Assembly (NCBI GenBank): GCA_023052935.1
Contig: CM041293.1
Location: 169,777,341-169,841,340 of the forward strand
Length of the DNA stretch: 64,000 bases
Source of the DNA: Piezodorus guildinii
Taxonomy: Eukaryota; Arthropoda; Insecta; Hemiptera; Pentatomidae
Direction: 5' to 3'
The position numbers and the translations under genes are program-made. The notes beneath the pieces are model-generated. The model had not been told where the DNA came from. It saw only the letters and a list, made by a program, of their open reading frames with translations, and made no database searches. The first letter of the stretch is position 1. Each line of letters starts with the position of its first letter. Shown one piece after another: positions 21,301-35,200 of the stretch.

Positions 21301-24300
21301 TACTTATCAATAATAAATTATAATAATCTTTCAAATAAATACTATCAAAATATTATAAAAACTCAAAAAATAACAAAATTTTAAAAAAAAGAATCAATAT
21401 AAAATATATAACTTACTTTTAAATAACATTTTAAATATTAATAATAAATTTAAAATATTATAAAAATAATCTAAAAAATAATTATTCAATTTTAAATAAA
21501 AATAAATTAAAAGGAAACTAAAAAATTAAAATATTTAAAACTAAATATCTCTAAAATATTCTTCTAAAATAATTATATTCAAAAAAAATAATAATATCTT
21601 AAAAATATTTCTAATAATTTTAAATTAAATAATAAAAATTTAGCTATGAAAATATTTAATGAAAATCATATTCACATTACAAAAAAATATTTTCTCATAC
21701 ATTTATAAAAAATCAAAATAAAAAAAACTTTATATTAAATAGATTAAAATCAGTTTAGTGCTCATAAGTTCTGTAAAACTCAATAAAGACAATAATTTGA
21801 ATTAATATAAAATTTTATTACATAATGAAAAAATAACATTAAATTCATTTGATAAATAATTGATAAAAGAATAAATAAATACTTTTTGAAAAAATCAACT
21901 CAAGACGTACAATAAACAATACCTACATGTCTGAATCTAATAATTTATAAAAATGCTTAAATCAAAAAAAATACATAAATCGCATATTATTAATTAAGTA
22001 AATAAAATTATTAAAATCTAAAAATTAATTTTAAGAAAAAATATTTAAAATAAATAAAAATAAATAAATGGTTATAGTTATTCAAAATAGGATGAAACTT
22101 ATTTGCTCCAATCTTTATCTGATAATTTTTTTAAAAAATAAAGGAATTTAAAACAATAATATTAAAACTTCATTGAAAATAATAAAAATTTATTAAGAAT
22201 TATATCAATTTACTAATTAAATAAAAATATTATTTAAATGTTAAATAAAATATTAAATTTAGGTAAAAAAGTATGATTAAAAAATATATTTAAAGTATAA
22301 ATAAGTAAGAATATGTTTAAAATTTTAATTACATTTTTATAATTAGGGTTGAAATTTATCTCTGAAGTCTTCCAAAATCTATTTTAAAAGAATATAAATA
22401 TTTATTTTTAATAATGTAAAAAATATTTAATAATTCATTTTTAAAAATCATTTTAATTTTAAATACTTAAAAAATTATCGTTTATTATTTCATAAAAATA
22501 TTATAATTTTTTATTTTTAACAAAAAAATCGGTCATTTTTGCCATAAATTTACTTTAATAAAAAATTTTAACAAATTATTAATTTTCAAAAATTCAATTA
22601 AACTTTTTTATACAGTCATTTTAAGATTAATCCCATCTTTTTATTGCCTAAAATATTTTTAAAAACATCTTAGATTTTAGCTTTAAAGTTATATCACCCA
22701 AACGAAAACCAGCTTTCACACTTGTCTAGTTAAACATTATATTTCCAGTTCACCTTTCAGTCATAGCTGTAATGACTTTCTTTAAAAATCAATTAACACC
22801 AAAAACCTTTATCAACATATTTTAAAGTTTAGAACTTATAATAACCAGTTATAGGCACGTAAAACACTGTTAACCTAATTAAATTACACATACAGCTATC
22901 TAAATTATCTTGACAAACTTTTAATTACTTAAAACATTTTATTAAAGATTTAAATTCTGTTTAAATTACTTAAAGCAAAATTACACCCCAAAAACTTATA
23001 AAAATGAGCATAAAAAATTAATAAAAATTAAACGAGTCAAAACTTAAGTAACATTACTGACAAGAATTAAATTTAAAAATTTAATATTAAATTTAATTTG
23101 CAAAATACATTAAAAAAATTTTAGAGAAAAATTTGTTTAAAAATTACTATTAAAAAATTAATTTGATAATTAGTAAGTTTAAATTAATATGCAAAATGGA
23201 TTTCCTCAAATTAAATAATTTAAATATTATGAACAATTTGCATAAATTTCTGTATTATTGAAAAACTTAAATTCCTAATTTAAAATTATAAAAATAAGAA
23301 TTATCAAGTAAAAATTTTCTTGGAAATAAAATTTCACCTCTAAAATAAATAAGTGTTATGGAAACTAAAATTTTAAATTTTAAATTTATATAAAAATTAT
23401 GTTAAAAGCTAAACAGAAATTTGAAAATTAAAAAAAACATTCGAAAAATAATTAGTATAAATTTTAAAAATTATGAATCTAGAAATATAATATTAAAAAA
23501 TATTACATTAAAATTTATTTGATAAAATTAAATAAATTAATTTTTAACAAATAAAACTTAAATTAAAATAAATTAAATTAATATAAAAACACATTTTCCT
23601 AAACAATATAATAAGAATAAATTATTTTTAGTTACCATTAAAAAAATAAAAAAAGTAATTTAGTAGTAAATTTAAACATTAACTTAAAAATAATAAATTT
23701 ATTAAACTATTATTCATTACCAAAAATTTATATATTTTCATTTAAAAAATAATTTGATTATAAATAATTAAATAATTGAAAAAACTTAAAAATGACATTA
23801 TATGTAAATTACTAATTTAATAAAAAATTTATTTTTACAAACATTTAATAGTCAAAACATAACATAAAAATATCAAAATTGAATACATATAAGAATAAAT
23901 TAGGCAAAAAATTTTATTTTAAATAAACGTAATCAAAAAACAGTAAAAATAATATTTAACTTTTGATATAATCTTATAATAAATACTATACACTAAAATA
24001 TTGAATTAAAATATTCTTTGTAAAACCAATAGATTTTACATTTTCAAAAAAATTCAATATTAAAAAACAAATATTAAAATTTAGTCAATTGGCTGATTCA
24101 ATAAATAAACTATTTCTTTAATAATCTTACACAAGCTTTTCTAAAAAAATCCAAAGGAAAATATTAATATTTCAATATAATTTTGATATTGACTTAAAAA
24201 AAAATATAGAATTTATATGAAGAACTCCAAACTTATTTAATTACTAACCCAAATCTACAAAAAATTAAAATTCATTAATAAAATAAATATATAAAAAATT

Positions 24301-27300
24301 TAATAAAATAAATCACTATTCTGTAATATACAAAAACTAGCTTTGACTGATGTTGTCATTGAATCACTTCCCTAAAAAATAAAAAAAAATAAAATCGAAA
24401 TATTATTAATTTATAATTTAATAAATAAAATTTTAAAATATTAATGTTTAATCTTTCCAATAAAAATTCATAAAATCATGATAGTATATTAAGTACTAAA
24501 ATTGTATTTAATTATATAAAGAATTAGGTAGTTTCAAGTCATACTTTAAGAGTAAAACAAAATTTCAAATAATTCTTTTTAAATATTAATTCAATTCTAA
24601 TAAAACTTTTTAATTAAAATAATTTTTTTTAAAATGTATATAAATATTTAAGAATGTGGCAAATTATAAACTAATTTTATAAATTAAACTTAAACAATAT
24701 TTATTTCTTAGTCTTGTCAAAAATTATTAATTTTAAATATTCCTTTTAAAAAAAATATAATTTTAAAATGTAAATAATTCATTTTTAAAGAAATCAACTT
24801 TCTCCTTTCTTTTTTTTCACAAAAATTTTTACAATTTTACATACTATGATTAAATAAATTTTTTAAAAGTATAAATTCACTATTGTTCAAATTTAATTTT
24901 TGATATATATATCAAAAAAACTTAAGGGGCATTAGGTTGACTTCTTAAAAGAAGTTTAACTTCTCCATATATCTCTTAAAATATCAAATTAGTTAATATT
25001 CGTTAAATACCGCAAACAAAAGTTACAACATTGATGCTAAAAATTCCATCAGCATATTTCAAACTTTCATTTCAAATATCCTTTTTCTTTTGGTCCTAAA
25101 ATTTAATTTAAGAATAAGAGCTTCTAAAAAGATAGAAATGCGAAAACTATACAAGACTTGGTTAAATTTAACTCAGTTAGAGGTTCAAACTTCTGTTAGG
25201 CAAAAATAAAAATTTCACTTTTAAAAATGAATTGATCTAAAAATATCTTAAACTAACTAGAATTTTTTATAGAAAATTAAATAAATAACAGATTTCGAAA
25301 ATATTGAAGATAAAATAAAACTTGTTAAAAAGTTAAAAATTACAATTAAATTAATATTAAATGGTAAGATTTTAAATTTAAAAAAGATTTATTTGCAAAA
25401 AATTAGAATAGAAAAAATTGATTACAAAATTATGAACAAAACTGATTAAAAATTAAAATTTAATTAAAAATAGATTGCTAAAAAACTGTTAAGTAGTTTA
25501 GAATTTTTTACTTTTGATCAAATTAAAAAATATAAAATAGATTTGAAAAATATTTAAGAAAAATTGTTATAATATAAGGTTTTGAATGCACAACCATTTG
25601 GAAACAAAAGAATGTTGATAGCTGAATAAAACATTAACCTTAGAAAATAATTACCTTTACCTAGTCTTTAAGTAGACTTTTATAAGTATACATTAATTTT
25701 TGTGATAAAAATCTTAAAATTTTTAAAACCTAACCTAGAAATACTATAAAAAAACCCGTTACATTAAAAAAGAAAAAAAAATTATTTTAAATTAAAAATT
25801 TATAAATTGACTTATTCATAAATATTATAAATAAATAAATTCAAAATATTATTATAAAACAAAAATTTAAATATTAAAAAAAATTTATAAAAAAATAAAA
25901 AAAATTATTAAATTTTTAAAATAATATGCTAAATTTAATTAGAACTTTAAAAAATATTTAAATTAAAAAAATACTTGTAAATTTAAAATAAAATTTATCA
26001 ATCTAATTAAATTATAAACCTCTTTCCTACAATATTTCCTAATTTCAATTGATTTTTTATACTGATACAAAAAAAAATTGATTTCACTTATTAAACAATG
26101 ATAATATTAACTAGAATTATATATTGAAATGGATATAGATATAATAAGGCTTGTAAATTTATTAAATTTACATATCTGTAATAATAATTTAATAAAATAT
26201 CTTTTTAATTTATAACATCCAGAATACTTATCAAAAAATTGTATTAAAAAAATTAAAAATATCTTAGAAAAAAGTTCTTCGCTGGCAAATCATATTCAAA
26301 AAACAATCTGGATTTAAGTTAAAAACATTTAATTTTGTAAAAAAAATAAAATAAAAAATTAAACCATTGAATAATATAATTTAATAGTAAGAGGTGCTTT
26401 AGCATAAAGAATTTTTAATATTGAAAAAATAAAAAAAAAAATAAACATGAAAATAATTATGTATTCATATTCATCAGTTTGAAACTATGCATGTTTCCAA
26501 ATTTAACTTTGAAAGATCATATGACAAAAAAATATTCTAACTATTAAACAGATTAATTATCTAATCTTCTAGAGTAAAAAAAATAAAGATAGATATTTGG
26601 GTGAAATAGTAACAATTTAGAATATAAATAATAATAAAATGATAAATTTCATTCAATTTTACATCACATGTCAATAAAAATATTCAAATTAATAAATATA
26701 AGAAATATTTAAAATTTGCGATCAGCATGGTTTGGAGCATAAAGGTGGGGAACTTTCTCCGACTTTTTGTTTCCATCACTTCTTTAACAATTTAGATTAA
26801 TTTTAATTAAATAATTTACTTAATTAATTTATTAATCCATATAATATGCATTTTATTTAATAAATAATAAAAAAAAAATCCGTTTTATGCTAGAAAGTAA
26901 TACATTAGTATTTCCCTTTTTAATGCTAAATTAAAATCGGTGTAAATTTTGTCGTAAATTTTTTTTAAAATAAAAAAAAAAATTTAAAATTATATTCTTA
27001 AAATTTCTAACAAGCAATTTAATAATAAGTTTTGAAATATTTTCTATATTTTATTACTAAAAGTTATTTAATTTTAAAACGTGGAAAATATTTGAATTAG
27101 TACTTTAATACAGATAGAATAATATTATATTCAATAAGGTTTATTTAAATAATTGATTTTTGTTTTTGGCTTTCATCGGAATTCAGCTTTCCCAATTTCT
27201 AGACCGCTTCCACTTCTCTAATCAACACATAATCATTTTAAATTTTTGAAAAAATTTTTTAACTCGTATAACAACTTTTTAATAAATTACAACTTTTTAA

Positions 27301-28799
27301 ATTAAACTAGCCATTCTAAATTCAATAAGTTTTTATATTTTATAAAGTTTATTTCAAAAGAATATTTCGTTATTTTGACTTTAATTAAATAAAAAATGTT
27401 AATTCATTAGTGACATTATCTTCAAAAGATTAGGATTAATAAATTCAGTAACCCGATTAAAACTTGTTAATGTTAACAGTATGTAGAAAGATATTTCATA
27501 GAACATTATATGGAATGCATATAGTATAGAAAAATCTTGTATTTTGTTTGAAAAGATTTATATACCATTCCGACTGATATTCCAGGTAAAGTTAATATCA
27601 TTGCCATGGTTCAAACCGATTAACTTTAAATAGCCATGAAGGCTACTAAGTTTTCTTACCAAGTTAATCAAATTATTACAATGATTAAAATATTTTAAAA
27701 CTTAAAAATAAATACCTGAGGCACTTAAGATCTATGTAAAGATTAAAAAGAAATGATTCGTAATTATAAAATTAAGTTTGGTACACTTAAATAACTTATA
27801 ATTCAAAATTTAAATATAAAATATGTTATAATTAAAATTTGTAAAATTAGAATTTGTGAAAAATATACTTGCAAAAAAATATATTTGATGAAAAATTATT
27901 TTTGTGAAAAAAAATTTGATTGATGAAAATTTTTGAAGGTTGTTAGATAGACTTTTAATGTTGAATTCCAAAATTAAAAAAAGTTATGAATCGTTTATTT
28001 TGGAAAACCGATTTCCTAAGCAAATAGTTGATCAGGTTTATGGTTCTTGTTATCCCATTAGAAAACAGAAGGGTATGTTTGGACTTGCTTAGATTTTAAC
28101 AGTTGACCCTTAGGTACAATAAATGTACTTAGGCAGTAACTAGGGAGGATTTTACAGATGTTTTAATGTGTAGACATTTTTTTATTAAAAATGATAATAT
28201 TTGTTAAAACCTAATATTGTACTTGAATTTAAATATAACATTTTAAAAAGAAAAAAAAAATTTTTTTTAAATAAACAATTTTATGATTGCTTAAATACTA
28301 AATAAAAAACATTGATAAAAATAGAATTTACTAAAAAGTATGACTCAAAACTTTTTACTTGTTAAAATATAAAAATAAAAAAAATGATAAATATTAATTA
28401 ATTTAAAAACCTAGTGATTCCCTCCTAAACTTTTATTAGTATCCAATTTTTAAAAAATATTTGGTTCAAAATAATTTGAAAATCAAAGTTATGATTAGTT
28501 CTATTTTCAAACAGTTATAACCCTTCTTTACAAATTGACATTTTCCAAATTTAAGTTGGATAATTAATCGATAACATGTCACAAAAATATTTTCTATCTT
28601 ATTATAAACAACTAATAGATATTAAGTACTTTACTGAAAATAAAGATTAATAAAAAAAATAATTAGTTGTTAATTTCTATCAATATCTTATCTCATGAAT
28701 AAATTACAATTTAGTCTACAACATTAGTAATATTCAAAGTCACGAAATTTTTAATAAAAAATAAATTCCATATAAAAATATAAAAAAAAAAACTTATTA

Positions 28800-29270
28800 A
28801 AATTCATCAAACATGAGTCCTGCTTTCTAACATATACGTAGTCTTGTCTTGAAATTTTTATGGTCATAAAGTCTTATCCTAAAAAAAACAAAAAAACTAA
28901 ATCTTCTAATAATAGTTCAATTTTAACTTGAGTAAGATTTAAAATATAGCTGTAATTTATTGAAATATCACAAAAAAAATCTGAATACTACTAAAATAAT
29001 AAAAGTACTCACATTTTTATTTACATCTATACTGGAATAATGATATCGTCTCAATTAGCTTTCTGATAGAGGTCCAATTCTTCTAAAAATCCAAAGTACA
29101 TTGTTACCTATATATCTTCCAATTTTCTAATAGCTGAAGATAAAAATAAAAATATTATAGAATTTTAGTATAAATAATATACACTATTTAGAAAGTTAAT
29201 TTTACAACTGTGAAATAAATATTCAAATTACGTTCTTTCCTGGTCTTTAAAATAACAATATGGTCTGAAA
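28800..29270 (-). pseudogene. Degraded consensus copy of the array gene (mid-array example)
   Basis: Exon 3 is traceable at ~28,810-28,890 (before ctaaaaaaaacaaaaaa, the intron-2 acceptor tract), exon 2 at ~29,010-29,130 (actcacattttt donor side; cttccaattttctaatagctg at the acceptor side) and exon 1 near 29,225-29,265 (tggtctttaaa...tatggtctg). The sequence cannot be translated because bases are missing. The damage is probably in the consensus and not in the gene. Confidence 0.5.
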
Positions 29271-32200
29271 ATAAGAAATTACTTAAAAAGGTATGAATTA
29301 AATGTCTATGAGAATAGGGATGTGGGGCTATTCGTCTCATTTTTTTCACGAAAATATTTACATAATCAATATTGATTAAATTTAAATAATTAATTTATTC
29401 AATTTCATATGATAACATTTTCTTTTAATTCAATAAGATTAGGCTTTTAGGGTGAAGACAGGTAAAGATTAAATTACTAAACTCCCTTTTTAGCTTGAGA
29501 TTAAAAATAATTGTGAAAATTTTTGTAGTATAATTAGCTTTAAATTAAAAAAAATTTTAACAAATTAATTAATTTCTTAAATTTACTCATCACATTTTTT
29601 TATACATTTCATTTTAATATGTTTTCTATTTTTATTCCTAAAATATTATTTAATTTTAAGAAAGTGAGAGGATTTAGAAATTGGAATGTTTACCAAGCAT
29701 ATGGTATTTTTCCCAGACTTTTGCATTTAAATTTAATTTCATTATTTTCTATTAAATTTTTATCAAAAAGTAATAAGATTCTATTTTGTTAAGAATCAAT
29801 AAACTTGTTTAGAAGCACGTATCAGTCTTATTTGTTTTCCCAATATAATTTTCATAAAACTGTATTCCGGGTATTTAAAATTAATTTTACTCTTTTAAAA
29901 ATAAAAAATTAGCCATTCTAATTGTTCTGAAATATTCTATTAATTTTTTAAAAATTTTTTCAAATGAATATGCCATTCCTGTTTTGAATTGACCTAAATA
30001 GATTTTGCTAGACATAAAAGACTTTACATTAAAAGTTTAAGATTAAAGTAAGCACGTCAAACGTTAAACTGTAATTAAGTCCGTGTTCTATTATTTTCTA
30101 AAAGTACATTCATCTGAAGCCATTCTTTTAAAAATCTTCATCTCTAAAATTTATGTACACACAAGTTCTGATCATTCAGTGAATTAAATTCCAACGTTTA
30201 AAAATAAATTAAACATTGAGGCCATTGATTGTGCTAATGCTTTTTACAAGTTAAACCCAAACAATTTGGCACGTTTTAATTTTTAAGTGGAACTTTAAGT
30301 CCTATCAAAGACCTGTAGCAAAAGTCCGTAGGATAGTAAAAGCGTTAAATTAAAGCAAAAGTTATATGTAAGTTGTACACTTTAATAGTTAATGGAAGAT
30401 TTTTGGATAAAAATTTGTATAAAAATTTAATTGCTGAAAATATCCATGAATATGATGAGAAAATTAATTCATGAAATTAAATGAATTAAAGAGAAAATAT
30501 TGAGGTCTTGGATGTTTAACTAAATTCCTTAATAAAAAAAATAACTTGTTTTTAGAAACACCTTTCCAACATAATATTTAAGATCCATTATTAATGGTTA
30601 CCTATTAAATCAAGGAAGATGTTCGGTGCTTAAATTAAACAAGTTTAAAATAATGTACCTTCAATGGTATTAAGGTAGATTTTAGATAATTAATTTGATT
30701 AATTTGATAAAACTGAAAATTGTTTAAAAACTAAATGATGTACAGAATATAAAAAAATAAATAAAAAAAAGAAAAAATATTTGTTGAATTTAAAAGATTT
30801 TAATGTTATCTCAAATAAAAAATTTAAATCTAATATTAGAAATTTTACAAAAATTTAAAGTAAATTAATCTTCACATGAAACCAAAAAAATATTTAGACT
30901 AGTAAGTTCGCCCACTTTTATTAAGATAATTAAAATTTACTTAAATAAGTGGATTCAAAGTTATTAGTTTTAATTTTATAAATATAACTTTTTAAAACAA
31001 AAATCCAAATTACAACAACTATTATAAAGGAAAAAATATTTTTTTTCATCTAAAATATATATTTCGTACTCTATACATGAATAAAATATAAACAAAATAA
31101 GGTAAATTTCTAAAAATCACACACACATTTAATAATTTAAATCTATAAAAAACAAACCGAATTTACTAAAAATAATTCCATAGAAATATATAAAATAATT
31201 TAAAAAGTTCTACTGAAATTGGTTTCAAAAAAGTGCTCTGTCCCTTTTCGTTTTCTCATTATAAATTTTCTAAAATAAAAAAAATTAAAATCATTGATTA
31301 ATTAATATTGATAATTAATATAGCTAAATGAATTAGAAAAATATTCGATATCCTCACTTATAAAAAAAAATATAATTTATTCAATCTTAGTAACTATGTT
31401 TCAATTGATTCGAAAGCTTTTTAAGAATAAATACATTCTACATTTAATCCATCTGAACTTAATAAAACAATAAAATTATTAATTTTTAGTATAATAAAAA
31501 GTAGATTATTTTTAGTATAAATAAATTCCTTATCATTAAAAAAAATATAACTATGAACTACGCTGAAATTCTTGGCGTTCGAAATCATGTTTTTCGTAAG
31601 GTGGTGGACTTCTTCCGCCTAATACAAACACACACTCTATATATTCAATTGTAAATTTGATTAATTAATTATTTAAAATTAATTTATTTAGAAAAAATAA
31701 TAAATATACAATAAAAAATTAGCTTTTAAGTGATGGTACGGGCAGTTTCATTTATCTTTATATGATAGTTTCTGGAGAAATTTGGGTATATTGCTTAAAA
31801 AAAAAATTTCAATTAATTGTTGAAAAAACAAAACAATTTGTTAAATGTTTCTTTGAAATAATTCATTTTTGGAAATATTTAAATTTTGAATAAAGATTAA
31901 CATTTAAGTTTTCACCAAGTGTAAAATTATCTGGTGCTAGTTAAATTTATTTACAGTTTATTAATTGGTTTTCATAGAAAAGAACCTCTTCCTTATTTGC
32001 TCTCTTAGAACAATAATTTAAAATCACAAATAATTGATTAAAAAATTTTATTTGATAAAAAATAATTTATTAAATAATAACTGTATTTAGAAATATTTAA
32101 AAAAATTATATTGCTTTTTATGAATGTATAAACAAGTTAGTTAATTAGAATTGCTTTTTTAATGTTTATAATTTAAATAAAAATTTTTTGAAAATTAATT

Positions 32201-35200
32201 ATATAGAAACAGATTTCACCTAAATAATAGTTTGCTAGACATTATCGAGTATTTATCTAAAGTAAATAAATGTAGGTATTTCGTTACCTGAGTTAAACCG
32301 TTGAACTAGTAACAAAGTGGATCTTTACCTAGTATTCTTTAAAGTATTATAGGATGCTTTATTTGTTTTGGTTATTATTTAATTTGTCTAAAAGTTATAC
32401 CTAATGCATACAATATAAAACAAGTCCAGTTTAAAAATGAACAAAGCTTGTTCAAAATCAAACAACCTTTTTATGTTTATCACCATCAATAAATCTGATA
32501 AAACAGCATATTCTAGGAGACAGAAAAAAATTTAGTTGTAAAAAATTATAAAAGAATTTAATAAGCATCTTAATTATTTAAATAACTATAGCAAATTTAC
32601 TCCCCAACTGATTAAGCATAGTCATTTAAAAATGATTAAGATAAAAAAAAGTTAAAATAAAACATTTTGTCAAATTTAATAATATATAAGTTGCTTGAAT
32701 TGAAAAATTAGAATTATCAAGTCTGATTTACTAGAAAATTTCAAAAAAATTCATCTCATTTAAAATAGCATTTATGAAAAAATTTTATTACTGAAAATAA
32801 GATTTATGAAAACAAGTTGATTGGATTTGAATTTTATTGAAATCCATTAAACTGAAATAAAATTTATGAAACTTTTATTTTAATAATACCAAAGTCCAGT
32901 CTTTAATAATTAAAATCCAATTAATGAATTTTACATAAACTTAAAAAAGGTCTCTTCGACCTGCAAAGTCTGGCAACCTAAGCTCCGTGCTGTCTTAGCT
33001 GTCTTGGGTAGTAACTTTTATCGAAAAAAAATAATAAATATTTGAAATTATTAATAGTATTAATATAACTGTAATAATTAGGAATGAAATTATATGAAGA
33101 AAAATATATAAAAAAATACTTGAAATAAAATATAATTATTAAAAATTGATTCATAAAAAAAATTTATTTCTGAAATCTTTAAGTTTTCAGAAACTTTTTT
33201 CAAAGAAATCAATCTCAATCTAAAAATTGAATAAATTGAAAAATTTTCCCTAGCATAAAAACAAAAAATTCAAGTTATGAAATTTGTCATCATATAGACA
33301 TAAAGAAGGATTTACGTATAAATTTATAACATTAATTAGTAACCTTAAATGTCTATTCGCCTATAACTTTAAGGTTGTACTTTTAAAGGAATATTACTTT
33401 AGAGCATTATGAAAATATTGAGAAAATAGTAAGACTGAATTACCCGATTCTAAATCATAACACACTATTTAAATAATAAAAATATTTGTATTAAAAATTT
33501 AAAATTTTAATATAAAATATCAACATTGCAAAAAAACAATAAAATCCTAGACTTAAAAGAATTAGTTAAAATATACATCAATTCCATTATAAGCAAAATA
33601 ATAAATAAAGTGTAAATCTTCAATTAATTAAGCTTAATAATATAAAAAAAAAAATTTAAAACAAATAAAATTGAATTAAAAACTCATTAATACATTTTTC
33701 AAAAAAGTTCATTTAATATTACAAATTCCCATGTTTCAAAATATCGTTGTAATTAATAAACGTGATACACTAAACATTTTATATTCACAATAAACAACAA
33801 TAATTTTCAATAGTCTTTATTTAAATAATTTTCATCAATTTATTAGGTTTATTTCATACAAATAACTACTTTTCCCTTTTCATAATAATTAAATTATCTC
33901 AAAATACCAATCAAACACAACATATTTTTAAAAAAAATATTTTAATAATATTATTACAGTCATTTAAAATATTCAGACCTCTTAAAAAAGCAAATAGCTT
34001 TTTGCTTTTGAAATTTTATTATACTATAAAAAATTTACTCCCTAAAACAAAAACAAAAAACTTAAATTCGATAAGTTATGACTTTAATTAACAGTAATAA
34101 TAGCATAAGATCAAATGTTTGATTATTGACAAAAAATCACGGATAAAACTCAGATCATTACTAAGAAATCAAAGCTACCTTGTATCCAATCATCTAATAC
34201 CGATCTCTCTCAAGCCTAATTGGTAAGACCTTTTTTCAATAAAAAGTAGTTTGCTAACAACAATTTTCATGATCGAAGTGTAGTTAAATTACAATCATAT
34301 AAAATTTGAATAAATACTTAAATATAGGGCACCTGTTTATGGGTAGCAAAACTTAGCTAATATGGTAAAAAAAACTAAATCATTAGTTTAACAAGTATGG
34401 ATTAAAAATTTATAAGTGAAGTAAGGACCTGAATACTACCGGATGCAATTAAGACCCAGTCTCCCCACATGTTTACTATTGAGATAATTGATTAGAAAAA
34501 TTTTCTAACAAATTTATTTTTCACTCAAATTCAATTTATTTTAATTAAATTAAAAATTTGATTTAAAAAGATTTAATTGATCAAAATATGAATTACTGAA
34601 TTTACATTTACTATAAAAAACTTACTAAAGGTGAATTTTAAGTAATATTATTACTAATTTATTTAATAAAAAAAATTAATAATTAGTTGAAAATTTTTTC
34701 GTTAAATTCTTATTTAAAAAAATTTATGAAATTAATTTATTTTGAAAATTTCCCAACAAATATTTTTTAAAAGTTTCAGTTTTTGGAATTTTGTTTCCTT
34801 ATTAGCAAAAATAGAAAGTAATTTTCGACTGGTTGAGTTTTTTAAATCATTTAAGTCCTTTTTTAACACTATAAACTGTATCTTTCAATCAGGTACCTTT
34901 ACGTATACTTTAAATCGATTTTCTACTTTTCAGATTTTTACTAAAAATCACTACTTTTTTTATCACAAATAGAATTTACTATACTTATTAAAACAAAGTA
35001 CATCAATATTTAAATAAAAATTTTTAAAATTTTATAAAACATTTATCAATGCTCGGATCATTTAATTTTAATAACAATCTTTTTAACAAAGTCAAATCCA
35101 GCTATTAATACTTTCTTAAGATTTAAATATATCTAAAACAAGGATTACTAACAATAAAAATTTTAAATTGATATGCTGTCATTTAAAACGGATCAAACCT

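Noticed and set aside
34742..34972. 76-codon plus-strand ORF in the array interior
   Set aside because: It lies in the degraded consensus, is Phe/Asn/Lys-rich as expected from AT-rich noise, and has no counterpart in clean units.
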